NCBI GenBank assembly: GCA_013396995.1 | Contig: VWZP01006690.1 | Coordinates: forward strand, 1,818,866-1,882,865 | Length of the DNA: 64,000 nt | Source of the DNA: Dicaeum eximium | Taxonomy: Eukaryota; Chordata; Aves; Passeriformes; Dicaeidae | Direction: 5' to 3' | Shown here: positions 13,666-23,590 of the stretch, piece after piece | How positions within the stretch are numbered: the stretch's first letter is position 1 | Layout of the letters: every line of letters begins with the position of its first letter | Notes under the pieces: generated by a model | Databases searched by the model: none | The model's input: only the letters and a program-made list of their open reading frames with translations | What the model was told of the DNA's origin: nothing | Position numbers and translations under genes: made by a program

Positions 13666-14260
13666 ATGTGTTTCCAGTCTGCTCCCTGGGTAGCTGGTGC
13701 TGAAGAGGACCAGCTTTGAAGAGGAGGAGAATGCAGGTGCCTGCACGTTCACACCTCTGTGGTGACATTTAAAAGTCTAAGGAAATGTTTTCACATCCAC
13801 TGACTGCAGGTACCAGAACAATTAGGAAATGGTAAGGCCAGCACATGTCAGAGGAGGCTCCCAAAACAGAGCAGCCAGAAATGTTGTGCTGTGTTTGGGG
13901 CTGAAAACAAGGAGCAGAGCAGCTCTTACCTTGTCCATCCTTAAAGAGCATTCCTGTACTAGGGATGGCTCTGGTCCTAAGTCAGCTCCCATTAAAACAG
14001 GAATGAGCTAGGGGAGAAGTGTGCTAGAAGACTAAACAATTTCAGTGCATGAGGTGCATTGCAGCTGCCCCTCCTTTTTCTGTAAGCTGTTTTGGGATTT
14101 TGGGTGGTACACAAAGATTCTATTCTCTGCTTTGTCACTGTGCAAGTATCCCATGAACCTCAAGCTCATTTTTTTGTACAGACAGGCAGCATGCAACAGG
14201 TCTGCTTCAAGTATTTCATTTATGAAAATGACAAACTGGAACAGTATTTTTTCATGATAA
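13666..14260. other. Intergenic gap between convergent CARHSP1 and PMM2
   Basis: About 0.6 kb between the proposed poly(A) sites of two genes facing each other. I see no coding sequence, RNA gene or repeat here. Confidence 0.5.
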
Positions 14261-15188
14261 AATCAGATTTTATTCTCCTTTAATAAATCAAACCCTTCAT
14301 ACTCAAGATTACTTTCCTAATTCCAGATGAGAAAAGTAATATTAAGTAATTAATTAATTACACGGAGTATCAGACATTGACTTGAATTTTAATAGAAACA
14401 TGATTTAGGTAATTTTTGTAGTATGAAAAATCTCACCTGGCTTTAATGCCTTAACCAGGAATCTTAGAAAATGATCAGAAAGTGACAGAAACATACTTGG
14501 CCAATGTGCTGAAGTTGTTTTCATTAATTTTTAGAAGTTATGTTTTACAAATCCATCCTGAGGAAGGCACCAGCTGGTCCAGCATTCCCAGGGATGGCAG
14601 TCAGGGACTTGTGGTTCATTGCCATCTTCCCAACCCCAGGAAGAAATAAAACCTTTCCCTTCTCCTCATCCTCCAGTTTTAGACAAGAAAATCCCAACTG
14701 TCTTATAATTAATGTTAATTCATACAGCACAAGGTAAGTTTAAAAAAAAAACCAAACTGCATATTTTAAAAAGCTGCCTCAACATAAAAACTAGGGATTA
14801 AGCCCTGCAGGCCAATTTTGAGACCACAAATCAACTAGAGGCAGATTATGACTCCCCTTCCCTCCCTCAATTGTAATTAATTAGTTAAGGAAGTTTACAG
14901 GTATCTTAAAAACCAACCCAAAATATAACCCAACCCAAACCCCACAACTAAGCAAAAAGAAAAGAATTTATGTGATTGGAAACTGAAAGGATGGTGCTAC
15001 ATGAGCTCTCCTGTGTTCCCCCAGTCAGCAAGGGGACTTCAGTTAAAACATTTCCCTTTAGCAGTGACTGACCTGCAAAGCACCTGCTATTTATGACCAA
15101 TTACAAAACCACCAAAACAGAATGAAGATGATGTTTCAAGTTATTTTGCCGTTTTAACCGTCCTGGAAGTGTGAATTCTGGAAGTCTT
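14261..15188 (-). other. PMM2: PMM2 3'UTR
   Basis: AT-rich sequence downstream of the PMM2 stop on the minus strand. The nearest convincing AATAAA on that strand is the complement of 14269-14274, giving a 3'UTR of about 0.9 kb. The end is inferred from this signal alone. Confidence 0.5.
14269..14274 (-). terminator. PMM2: Probable polyadenylation signal of PMM2
   Basis: TTTATT on the + strand, that is AATAAA on the minus strand, about 915 bases after the PMM2 stop codon. Confidence 0.45.
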
Positions 15189-15293
15189 TTAATTAAAAAA
15201 TAGCTCTTCACAGATTCTTTTTGTATCCTGTGGGGATGTGACACTGTAGCCTTCTGTTCTGGAGTCTGTGAAAATTTCATAGTCATTCCCTCC
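15189..15293 (-). CDS. PMM2: PMM2 coding exon 8 (last)
   Basis: Residues 214-247, starting GGNDYEIFTDSRTEGYSV and ending CEELFFN, then TAA at 15191-15189. One extra residue at the C-terminus accounts for 247 residues instead of 246. The acceptor is GCTTCCAG. Confidence 0.95.
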   Translation of the reverse strand, partial: GGNDYEIFTDSRTEGYSVTSPQDTKRICEELFFN

Positions 15294-18200
15294 CTGGAAG
15301 CAGATGATGATTTAATTTTATTTAACATAAAGCATAGTCACAAAAAGGGATACATGGAAGGAAATGGGAAAGAATGGACTTTTTCCAAGGGCTTGCAGTG
15401 ATTAGGCTCAGTGAACAACAGCACTGCCCCTGTATGAGCACAGATCCCCAAAATCCATAGCTTCATTCCCAAATTTCTGTTCGCAACACTGCTTCCACAA
15501 GGTCAGCATCAGCTCTTAGTACTTCAACTCTCGGCAAGTGCTGCACTGCCACTTAGAGGGTTTAACATGAACTGTCTGCAAGCTCTGTGATAGATGGACA
15601 GCTGATCATTTGTGCAGCTGATGTCAGGGGGAAAAAACTTTTATTTCAAGCTTGTCTTTTTCTTATAAAACTTATAAAACTTTCTTATAAAACTTTAAAA
15701 ATGTATGAAGTTCTGTGTAGCTTAAGTTTTATAAAGTAGCTTAAGTTTAGCACAGTTTTGTAACTGTGAGTGCTTATAAAAGTAAGCCTTTTGTTATAAA
15801 ACTTAGCCTGACACTGTCCCTTGGCCATATTCAGACAGCTTTAATTTCAAGCAAGTCCTTGTGCTTGCCAGTGCCCTCATAAGCTCTTCTCAGGATTTTT
15901 AAAAGCTTCAGAATTGCCCTGTAGAGCTCTGCCCATGATGAGGGACAAGGGACTCTGTTCAGTTCCCCTGGCTGGAGACAGACAGAATAGTGAGCAAAGG
16001 CACAGTGTTAAATAAGACAGGAAATAAGTATGTTTAATAAACACCAGCCAACAAAAATCAATCCACACTGACCAAGCAGGACAATCAGTTTCACACAGTC
16101 ATGTCACCTCGGTGTTTAACAGAATTACAGAAGTTCAATTTTAAACCAACCTCTGTTACGGCAAGAACCCTGTGTTCAATTCAGGAAACAGAAGGAAAAC
16201 TTCCCAGCTGCAGCCAGGTAAACATGGACATGTTTATATCCTGACTTCACCTCTTGTCAGGATTAAGGGTATAAAGTCAGAACCTACAGTCCTTGAGGTT
16301 TAATTACAGCAGCTCTCCAATTAATGTATCAAACTAATGTACTCACTGGCATGGTCTTGTCTCCAAAGAAATAGATAGTCTTGTATCCATCCTTGGCAAC
16401 AATTCCTAAGCAGTACCTTTTATCCCAGCCATCCGGGAACACATCGATGCTTATCTGCCCTCCTAGGAGAGAGAGGAACCAAGACTTGCTTCATTTTAAG
16501 AACATATTTCTGAAGGGAGAGGAAGTGAAAAAAACCCTAAACTGGGTAAGATTTTAAGCAGAGGGAGCTTTGCAGAAGACACATAAATGTTGTGAGACCC
16601 TGGAGTTAACCCCTGCAAGTACAGAAGAGTTTTATAAGGTATCAGTTATTAGAGCTGTGATTCAGAGATTACTTATCCATTCAACAAAGTTTGTTCCCAA
16701 ATACTCACTGTTATCCAAATGAACCTTTTAAAAGACTTACATTTAACCTCTTTACTTTTAAAAAGAAAGGACACATGAACACAGCCACTGATGTATGTAC
16801 AGCCATAAAATCATAGGCAAAAGGCTTTCTAAGGCTTTCAGAGCAGGAAAGGGAGGAAATCAGCCCTTTCAGCACCCCTAACAGGACAACAGCTGTTCCA
16901 GTTCTGAGCCCTTGGCCTTCACCAATACCTAAGAGCATCATTCCCAGCTGAAGCAGGTGTCCCAAAGGTATTTACAACATAAAGGGGAGAGGAGAGCTGC
17001 ACTGCAGTTCACTTTTGCCTTAGTGCCTCAGCACTAATGCCAACCATACTTTGCAATTCTGAAAAATAATAAAAGGCAGCAGTGTGGTAATATATTAGGA
17101 GAGAGGGTAAAAAAGAAAAAATGCATCGAAAATTAATTCCCCCTTATTACAGTTTTTTTTTCCTTAAGCTGGCACGTGCTTTTGTATTCTTTCCTTCCTC
17201 CCACACAATGCAGGTATAGCTGAAGAACCAAGGGCAACTGGAGCAGCACTGAGGGAGTAGTTCTGATCAAAACTGATTCACAGAAACAACTCTGACTAAT
17301 CCAAAGCATCTAACGTGCTCCAAAATGAGCAGAATCAGTCACACAAATGACATTAAAGGACAATGAACTGATGACAAGAAATGAAGCTCTCTTTGTTGAT
17401 GAATTTCAATTAAAATGTCCCAATAAAAGCCTGAGAGGAAAAAGAGGCTCAGCCTTGCCTGCAACCACCCCCAAGGAGACTTGTCACACAACTGAGATGG
17501 GATGTCACAGCCATAAGAGAGTGTGACTTAAATGAAATTTAAATTAATTGATGTTTTAAATGACATTCTTTTAAAGTATTACCTATTGAAAATGTGAGGC
17601 CTTTGCCTGCAAATTCTCTTTGTAGATCAGCTACAAATTTCTCTCTTATATGCTCCTTCTGTTAAGAAAAAAAGAAAACAAAACCAAACATCAGTAACAT
17701 GCTGTGTTGATTTACCAATGAAAAGATAACCCACAAACACCTCTAAAAAAGAATGGTTTCATTGATGTGAATGGACCCAGGCTGATTACACTATAGAGGA
17801 CACTAAGAAAGTACAGTTTTACCAAGGACAGGGTTTTTTAGAAACCCCATCAACCCTGAGCAGGATGTTCAGTACCCTGGATACTGGATTAAAAACATGA
17901 GCCAAACCCACCCTTCTGCAAGTAATCTTTGCTATTTCAACAAAAAAACCCCCATTGTCTATTGCCTGAGGTCTGAATGTGGAAATCAGCTAAACCACAT
18001 GAAAAGGATTAAAATGAAAAAAAAAAAAAACCTGCACAAATTATGAAAGTTTTTTAAAAATCATAACCTGGCCGTAACTGCCTCCTCCAGGAGAGCTGGG
18101 TATTTTTCAAGAGCTGTAACTCACTTTATCAAGTTCATAGAACTCAAGTCGTTCTTCCTGGCTGCAGCTTCTTCCAATGGGGGACACATTTACCATCCCA

Positions 18201-20947
18201 TTTCGGAACTCAATGAAAGTGCCTCTGCAAGGGAATTGGTTACCCAGACAGAAAATAGATGAGAAAATTGCTCAAAACACTAAATACCACAATAAATTTC
18301 CATTTAATTCTAAAGGCAGTGGGAATCAGCTGTCTCATTGTATGCATAAACCCCAAACATGCAGATACCTCTGGCATCAGTAAGTCTTTTGGACTTTGAA
18401 TCTGGCAACTTCAGCATCATCTTTACTGGCTTTTAAAAGTACAGTTTGGTTTAACAAGTGTGACTGGAGCAACCCATGAACCTCAGAGCCTGACAGGCCA
18501 GGCTGTCAGTTTTGGGGTGAAGCTGCAAAATTCACAGCAATGTGGGCAGTGTCCTGCCCTGCCTCACCCAGCAGGTGCTACAGGTCTGCAGGGTCTGCAG
18601 CAGCTTATGCACACACATCACACAGAGCTGCTCTGCCTGCCCTTCTCATCTCTGGAAACCACTATGCTGCTGAATTCCAAACATGGCAAGGGAACACTCC
18701 TACTTCAAAACTGAATCTCCTTCCCCCTGACACTGAAGTGCTGAATCAGTATTCCAAACCCTGTGCTCCAGCTGGGAACTTGTCTTTGTATGCATGGATA
18801 GAGCTCTGTTTCCCACACACAGGGCTGCTCCCTAAGCAGAAATTACTCATTTCTTTGCTGAGCTGAGCTTTATATCCCCCATGGAGAACAGGGCCACGCT
18901 GAGATGTCTGTGTGCACATACCTCTTCTTTGGCAGTTTAATCTTTGCAATGTAACTCAGGCAGTAGTTGATGACATCTTGAAGGATGTCCTCGCCCAGGT
19001 GGCCCTGAATGCTCTAACAAAACAAACACCATTCAACCAAGGGTCCAGAATCTGAGATTCTAAAAGCAAGTCACATGGAAACACAGACATTGGGTAATCA
19101 GGCATGGTTAACAGCACAGAGAAACAAACATGCCTTCAGTCAGTAACATCAGCTGATGCTCACATGGTACTAGCTAAAGGCTCTCATTTTCCCTTCTTTT
19201 CCCAATTTATAACACCAAACTGTCCTTTAATATGATTCCTACTTGCACTTGCTTCAGAAGGAAACTGTGTACCACAGGCAGCAGCCCTAAACAAAAAGCT
19301 GCATTTAATGTCTGCTATGGCCAAGCATGAGGAAGTGGAGCTTGTTCCTGCAGTGAACTGGAAGCACTGGCCAAGGCAGCAAATTCAGCCAGGATCTCTT
19401 TTAAATGTTTACTCTCCATTACTTATGTTAAACATCACATGCCAAAAGAATGATCCATCAACAGGACTAACAGATGAAAGCAGCAGTAATTTTGGTCTTT
19501 GAAAGGGTGATTACAGAGGACTACACCATACAAATAAATCAAAATTTTGTCTAGAAAATTTCTTCTTCCCACTATTGGAAATATCACACTTACCTGCTTG
19601 CTCAGGAATTTCCCATCTTTGTATGCTACCAGGCCATTTTCTGGGAACACATAGTCATATTTTTCAATCACTGCAAACAAGCAAAACCACAGTAACTCAT
19701 CATTTCCCCTATATGCTTAATGCAGAATTGTCTTAAATGTTAAATAGGTCAAAATAAAGCAAACATTAGCTCCTAAAGCATGAAAGTTTCAGCAGCATAG
19801 CATCAAACACAAGATTAATGCTAGTCCCATTTCTCACTATGATTAGTGCACACCTCAAATCACATGGAGTCATTTGTTTGACTTACCTGCAGTTTTACTT
19901 AGACTCTTCATATTAAATGTAAAGAAATGACCAAACACTTGGAACACGGCCTGGGTAGAGAGCAAGTCAAATACTGCCCTTTTAGGTTTGTTTCCTCAAT
20001 GTCACTAATCTTCAGCAGATGTCTGGGAGCTGTGAGTCTCAGCACAACACAAGATGATATGGTTTACTGGAGACCACTTGGGAGGCAAACCAACTCTGAG
20101 CTGTCTGGGCACTACAGAAGGCTATCAGTGACATCAATTAAGTGAAGAGCATTAAGAATAAAGGACTGAGGCAGGAGTCCATCGCTGCACCGTAACCCCA
20201 CAGTGAACACACCCAGCTCCTCGGGGGCTGTGCTCGGCAGCTGAGCAGCCCACACGTGTATGTCACACACACGACTGCACTGTACACAGCAGGGTGAAAA
20301 AGCCCTCCCAAGGTTCTGTCACCAAGGCAGCATTTCACCAATAGTAACAATCTCTTATTTTGATATCAGATACCTGTACAGCCCAAACAGGCTGTGATTT
20401 CCCAATGCCGGTCAGCAGCTCTCCACAGCCTGAGTGGAACACACCACCAGGAAGAGAAAAGCAAGGGAAGAGGGGGATGAACGAGGTTCACTTTCCACTT
20501 GACCTTCACGGCTGCCCCGAGCAGGGATTGCATCAGCCCGGCCCTTACCGTCCTCGCCCAGCTGCTCGCGGATCTTGGCGAAGTCCGAGCCGCCCACCAC
20601 TCCCACCTTCACCTTCTGCCGCAGCCGCTGCAGGAACGCCGCCATCTCCGCCGAGATTCTCTGCGGTCCAAAACACAGTGTCAGACTTGCCAGAGGCCAG
20701 CGCCTGCACTCCGCAACAGCCGGCACCAACGCGCAGCACCGCGCGGCTCTCTGAGCAGCTTTACGTGTGTTAAATGTGCCGGCGGAGCCCGCGGCATGCG
20801 GCACAGCCGGGCCCCGCGGGCTGGGCGCGGAGTGCGATCCGCCCCGCTCCCTGCGGGCTCGCAGCCCCGTCCCGCACTCGCCTGGCGCGGGGCCGTGAGG
20901 GTGCCGTCCACGTCGAACAGGCAGAGCGCTGAGGGCGGCGGCGCCAT
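15189..20947 (-). CDS. PMM2: PMM2, phosphomannomutase 2 (8 coding exons)
   Basis: PMM2 converts mannose-6-phosphate to mannose-1-phosphate in the cytosol, the feed for GDP-mannose and dolichol-linked glycans. The CDS is the minus-strand join of 20882-20947, 20549-20660, 19594-19670, 18922-19013, 18125-18224, 17583-17658, 16347-16462 and 15189-15293: 744 bases, 247 residues plus stop (human 246). Internal exon lengths 112, 77, 92, 100, 76 and 116 agree with the human exon lengths I recall. The HAD-family nucleophile motif is DVDGT with D12 and D14. R134 and R141 lie in the SPIGRS and EERLEF blocks, F119 is present, and the late metal-binding loop is GGNDYE with D217. All introns have GT-AG ends except intron 1, which starts with GC. 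There are no frameshifts or premature stops. Its start codon is 68 bp from that of TMEM186 on the other strand, so the two genes very likely share a promoter. Confidence 0.97.
15663..15804. repeat. Clustered 11-mer TTATAAAACTT, direct and inverted copies
   Basis: In PMM2 intron 7 the word TTATAAAACTT occurs at 15663-15673, 15672-15682, 15685-15695 and 15794-15804, with the exact reverse complement at 15724-15734. The inverted copy could pair with any of the direct copies. There is no link to a known element. Confidence 0.85.
16347..16462 (-). CDS. PMM2: PMM2 coding exon 7
   Basis: Residues 175-213, GGQISIDVFPDGWDKRYCL then DGYKTIYFFGDKTMP, with the conserved GDKT HAD motif. Between them the sequence is GIVAK where human has RHVEN, an ordinary divergent loop. 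Acceptor CTCCTAG, donor CCA|GTGAGT, 116 bases. Confidence 0.96.
17583..17658 (-). CDS. PMM2: PMM2 coding exon 6
   Basis: Residues 150-175, KEHIREKFVADLQREF then AGKGLTFSIG. Acceptor TTAACAG, donor G|GTAATA, 76 bases. Confidence 0.95.
18125..18224 (-). CDS. PMM2: PMM2 coding exon 5
   Basis: Residues 116-149, cap-domain segment RGTFIEFRNGM, then NVSPIGRSCSQEER. It contains the substrate-binding arginines, including R141, which is the site of the most frequent human disease variant. Acceptor TTGCAG, donor AAA|GTGAGT, 100 bases. Confidence 0.96.
18922..19013 (-). CDS. PMM2: PMM2 coding exon 4
   Basis: Residues 86-116, SIQGHLGEDILQ through INYCLSYIAKIKLPKKR. The acceptor is TGTTAG and the donor AG|GTATGT. 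92 bases. Confidence 0.95.
19594..19670 (-). CDS. PMM2: PMM2 coding exon 3
   Basis: Residues 60-85, with the block EKYDYVFPENGLVAYKDGK. The acceptor is TTTGCAG and the donor CAG|GTAAGT. 77 bases. Confidence 0.96.
20549..20660 (-). CDS. PMM2: PMM2 coding exon 2
   Basis: Residues 23-60 (last codon split). It contains RISAEMAAFLQRL and KVGVVGGSDFAKI. The acceptor is CCGCAG and the donor is G|GTAAGG. Length 112 matches the human exon. Confidence 0.95.
20882..20947 (-). CDS. PMM2: PMM2 coding exon 1
   Basis: Residues 1-22, starting MAPPPSALCLFDVDGTLT and ending at Gln22, the human exon 1 boundary. The start has a good Kozak context (CCGCCATGG). The donor is CAG|GCGAGT, a non-canonical GC donor. 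The first in-frame GT is not at a sensible position, so I keep the GC site. Confidence 0.93.
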
Positions 20948-20977
20948 GGCGGGGCCGGCGCTCCCGGCGGGCCGCAA

Positions 20978-20990
20978 GGGGCGGGGCGGG
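20978..20990. promoter_or_regulatory. GC boxes (SP/KLF sites) in the shared promoter
   Basis: The sequence GGGGCGGGGCGGG contains two overlapping GGGCGG-type SP1 sites, about 26-38 bp from the TMEM186 start and 31-43 bp from the PMM2 start. Since both are so close to the ATGs, transcription probably starts within or beside the spacer. Confidence 0.6.
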
Positions 20991-21015
20991 CGCAGCCGCG
21001 GCAGGCGGCGGGACC

Positions 21016-21024
21016 ATGGCGGCG
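21016..21024 (+). CDS. TMEM186: TMEM186 coding part of exon 1
   Basis: Three codons, MAA, in a strong Kozak context (GGGACCATGG), followed by the donor GCG|GTGAGG. The human protein also begins MAA. The 5'UTR part of this exon lies in the shared promoter. Confidence 0.8.
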
Positions 21025-22320
21025 GTGAGGGCCGGGCTTTTCCCTCATTCCCTTCCTTCTCCCCTTTCCCCGTCTCCTTCCCTTCCCCTTTCCCCATCCT
21101 TATCTCCATCCCTGTCGCCATCCCGTCGCGGGCCGCTCGGTGGCGGGTCCTGGCACAGCGCGGAACTTGCCTTGCTGCCTTTCCTCTGCGGTCCTGCGCG
21201 TTCCCAGCGTCTGCTCCTTGCTTCGGCCTACTCGCGCCCTCCTCCCCTTTACCGTGCTTAGTCCACTTTTCTGTTTCCCTAAAATTGCTGTTATTTAAGG
21301 AGTCGCCGGTTTCACAGGTAGAAGCAGCTTTCCCTGGGATATTGCTTAGCGAGAGGCAGCGGTGAGTAAGGGTCGGTCATGAGCTCACTGATATGAGTTG
21401 TGATAGCAAAGTTTTCCTTCTCGGGATGCGAGCACAAACACCAGTTTCCTACCAGAACACTGGTTTAAGGTTACAGTGAGCTGGGGCTTGTGCTTTGCTG
21501 TCTGTAGGCGCCGAACTGTGAGCTCACTGATTGGGCTTTAAAGAGGACTCAAGGGATCACCTGTGGGACTCTTACCTTACAGGCTTGGCTCTGCACTGTT
21601 AGGACTAAAGCCTGCACAGCACCAGCTTTTGGGAGATGTCTACAGAAGGAGCTCTGGACGAGGTCGTGGAGAAGGAAAGATGCTCGCCTGCCCTGGGTTT
21701 TTGGTTCGTGGGAGTGTGTGCAGTCCCAAAGCCAGCGAGTTCATGGTGTCAGTAACTATCTCAGGAGACCACGAGAGCCGTCTGTGCGTCTGTCCCACTC
21801 GGCCTCTGCTGCTGTGCTCCAGCAGAAGGCTGTGGATGGGAGGACAGAAGAGTTCAGACTGGTGTACAGGTTCCCAGGGATAAGATACTGCAGGGTGCTG
21901 TCGAGACTGAAGCTGTGGCAGACTGCCACCTCCATGATGCTGCTGCCTCCCATCTGCTACCTCTACCTGCAGGGCCAGGTGTCTCAGAATATCCTCTTCT
22001 ATACAACTGGCATCGCTGTCTTTGCTGGGGCAATGTTGTATGGGATGAGCTACTTTTTCAGAAGAATTATTGGATTCATCTACCTAAGTGAAACTGGACA
22101 AACTGTCAGAGTGGCCCACTTGACATTTTGGGGAAGACGTAATGATATTTACTGTCCCATAGAGACAGTGGTGACTTTGGATGAAGTTGGAGATAGCAAG
22201 GATGAGTTACTTCACCAGTTCAAACGGTATAACACTACAGATACTTTGTATTTTACAATCAAGTATGGCCAGATTGTAGACAGACAGAAATTTACTCAAA
22301 TATTTGGAGAACTTGTGTGA
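21016..22320 (+). CDS. TMEM186: TMEM186, transmembrane protein 186 (2 coding exons)
   Basis: TMEM186 is a mitochondrial inner-membrane protein that acts with the MCIA complex in respiratory complex I assembly. The CDS is join(21016-21024, 21646-22320), 227 residues plus stop (human 213). Exon 1 has only ATG GCG GCG before GTGAGG. Exon 2 opens behind TCTACAG in phase 0 with KELWTRSWRRK, an Arg/Lys-rich start that fits a mitochondrial presequence. Recognised blocks are FRLVYRF, LSRLKLWQTA, MSYFFRRIIGFIYL, RVAHLTFWGRR, YCPIE and IKYGQIVDRQKFTQIFG. Two membrane segments are predicted at about residues 97-113 and 118-140. The remaining C-terminal part is soluble. The stop is TGA at 22318. The gene is head-to-head with PMM2 and convergent with ABAT. 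Identity is firm; the N-terminal 30 residues depend on the splice choice. Confidence 0.92.
21646..22320 (+). CDS. TMEM186: TMEM186 coding exon 2
   Basis: Residues 4-227. The acceptor TCTACAG (AG at 21644-21645) restores phase 0 with exon 1. There is no in-frame ATG between 21646 and the conserved core, so the exon 1 start is needed; this supports the two-exon model over a single-exon start. Confidence 0.88.
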   Translation, partial: KELWTRSWRRKDARLPWVFGSWECVQSQSQRVHGVSNYLRRPREPSVRLSHSASAAVLQQKAVDGRTEEFRLVYRFPGIRYCRVLSRLKLWQTATSMMLLPPICYLYLQGQVSQNILFYTTGIAVFAGAMLYGMSYFFRRIIGFIYLSETGQTVRVAHLTFWGRRNDIYCPIETVVTLDEVGDSKDELLHQFKRYNTTDTLYFTIKYGQIVDRQKFTQIFGELV

Positions 22321-22520
22321 CACGGCAGCTCATTTCCAGTGATTTATGATGTTGCATGCTCATTTGTGCTTATTGTTCCATGAGGTTTAAGTGGAACCAA
22401 ACTACACATCCCTGTCCTTTTCCTGTGCAAAGCCTGCTGTAAGTGCACCCAGTGTAGAAAGTCACAGTGGCAAAGCACAGCCCACTGGATTAAAGGTCTT
22501 GCAGCTTGTGTGTGGTGTGA
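22321..22520 (+). other. TMEM186: TMEM186 3'UTR with ATTAAA signal
   Basis: A short 3'UTR. ATTAAA at 22489-22494 is followed by GCTTGTGTGTGGTGTGAG (22504 on), a classic GU-rich downstream element, so cleavage is expected near 22505-22510. Confidence 0.65.
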
Positions 22521-23590
22521 GGAGTGTCTGTTCCATGTAGGATTCAGTTATGTCACAGCATTCCAAGCCTGGACTGTCCCTGGAATGTGCTGTAGGAGGG
22601 CAGATTGCTGGGGCTGACCCAGGCTGTTTGTTTCAGTTGGCCTCTTTGGGGGTTATGAAACATGAAAAATCTCTTGAAATGAAATGCAGGAGCTGCCAGA
22701 GCATCCTCACTTCAAACTCAGTGTTTCTTTTAGCTAATTTCAGGTTGGCTGGGAAGCCTCTGGAAATGAAAGCTGGTCTGGTACATCCATATGGTGGATA
22801 CTGCTTAATGTCAGAGAGGGATGTGCTCATGTGGTAATGCAGTGGAGGGAACTGGGAAGGTGTGTGGGCTGTCCTGGCCCCCAGGATGGAGGAACTGGGC
22901 AAAACAAGGGTGTGTGCTGCAAGAGACACTGGCAGCTCAGCTGTTAAGTTAAAGGCTGGGCAATACTTCAGGAGCCTCTTACAGAAATTGCCATTTTTCA
23001 TTGGAATGGGAAGAGCAGCACCTGTCTCCATGAAGGATTGTGGTTTTATTCCATGGTACTGGTATGATTTCTCCTTTTCCAAAAGATCAGTAGAAATGAG
23101 GAATTTAAACCCAAGAAAGAACATACCACCTATAACATGTAACACCTTTTCTGAATTGTCAGAAGCAAGGTGACTCCTTACACCCCTCTTCTAGGTCTAA
23201 TTTCATTTGAGACTGGCAAATGAACTGACTCTCACCAATAATCTGCAGTGTTCTTTCTTTATTTCTTCCTCATGTAGTGAAACTTCTGTTTCTTGGCAGA
23301 TCAGCAAAGGCAGTTAAGTAAAATTGCCATTTAAGTGCACAGGGTAACCCTGAATTACTATTTCTCATGGGGTTCTGTGAGTTTAAATTTTGGCTGACAC
23401 TGTGTAGCACAGCAATATCAAAAGAAGTCCAAATGTTCCTTGGCATAAACACCATGGCAGCAAACTACAGTGGGCTGTACAGGTACACTGTGTTTTTTGG
23501 AGGTTTATCTTCATCAGAATTAATTTAATATGCAATATGTAAATTGTTCAGTTTAGGCATGTACTGGGTGTAAAATGAAAAGCCCCGGAG
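22521..23590. other. Intergenic gap between convergent TMEM186 and ABAT
   Basis: About 1.1 kb between the proposed ends of two convergent genes. Further minus-strand AATAAA hexamers (complement of TTTATT near 23043 and 23253) could serve longer ABAT transcripts, in which case the gap would be shorter. No coding sequence is supported. Confidence 0.5.

Larger units (their letters stand above)
20480..21260. promoter_or_regulatory. CpG island and bidirectional PMM2/TMEM186 promoter
   Basis: CpG-dense sequence surrounds two start codons on opposite strands, PMM2 at 20947 (-) and TMEM186 at 21016 (+), with only 20948-21015 between them. The spacer has overlapping GC boxes (GGGGCGGGGCGGG at 20978-20990). 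Both starts sit in CCATGGCG contexts that also resemble YY1 sites, and no TATA box is visible. This is the standard architecture of a TATA-less housekeeping bidirectional promoter. It also covers PMM2 exon 2. Confidence 0.85.

Noticed and set aside
20499..21365. 288-residue + strand open frame across the CpG island
   Set aside because: It is antisense to PMM2 exons 1 and 2 and overlaps the promoter. The length is explained by high GC removing stop codons.
21718..22320. GTG-initiated start for TMEM186
   Set aside because: Vertebrate proteins rarely start at GTG. The frame continues upstream to an acceptor at 21645 that joins in phase to ATG GCG GCG at 21016.
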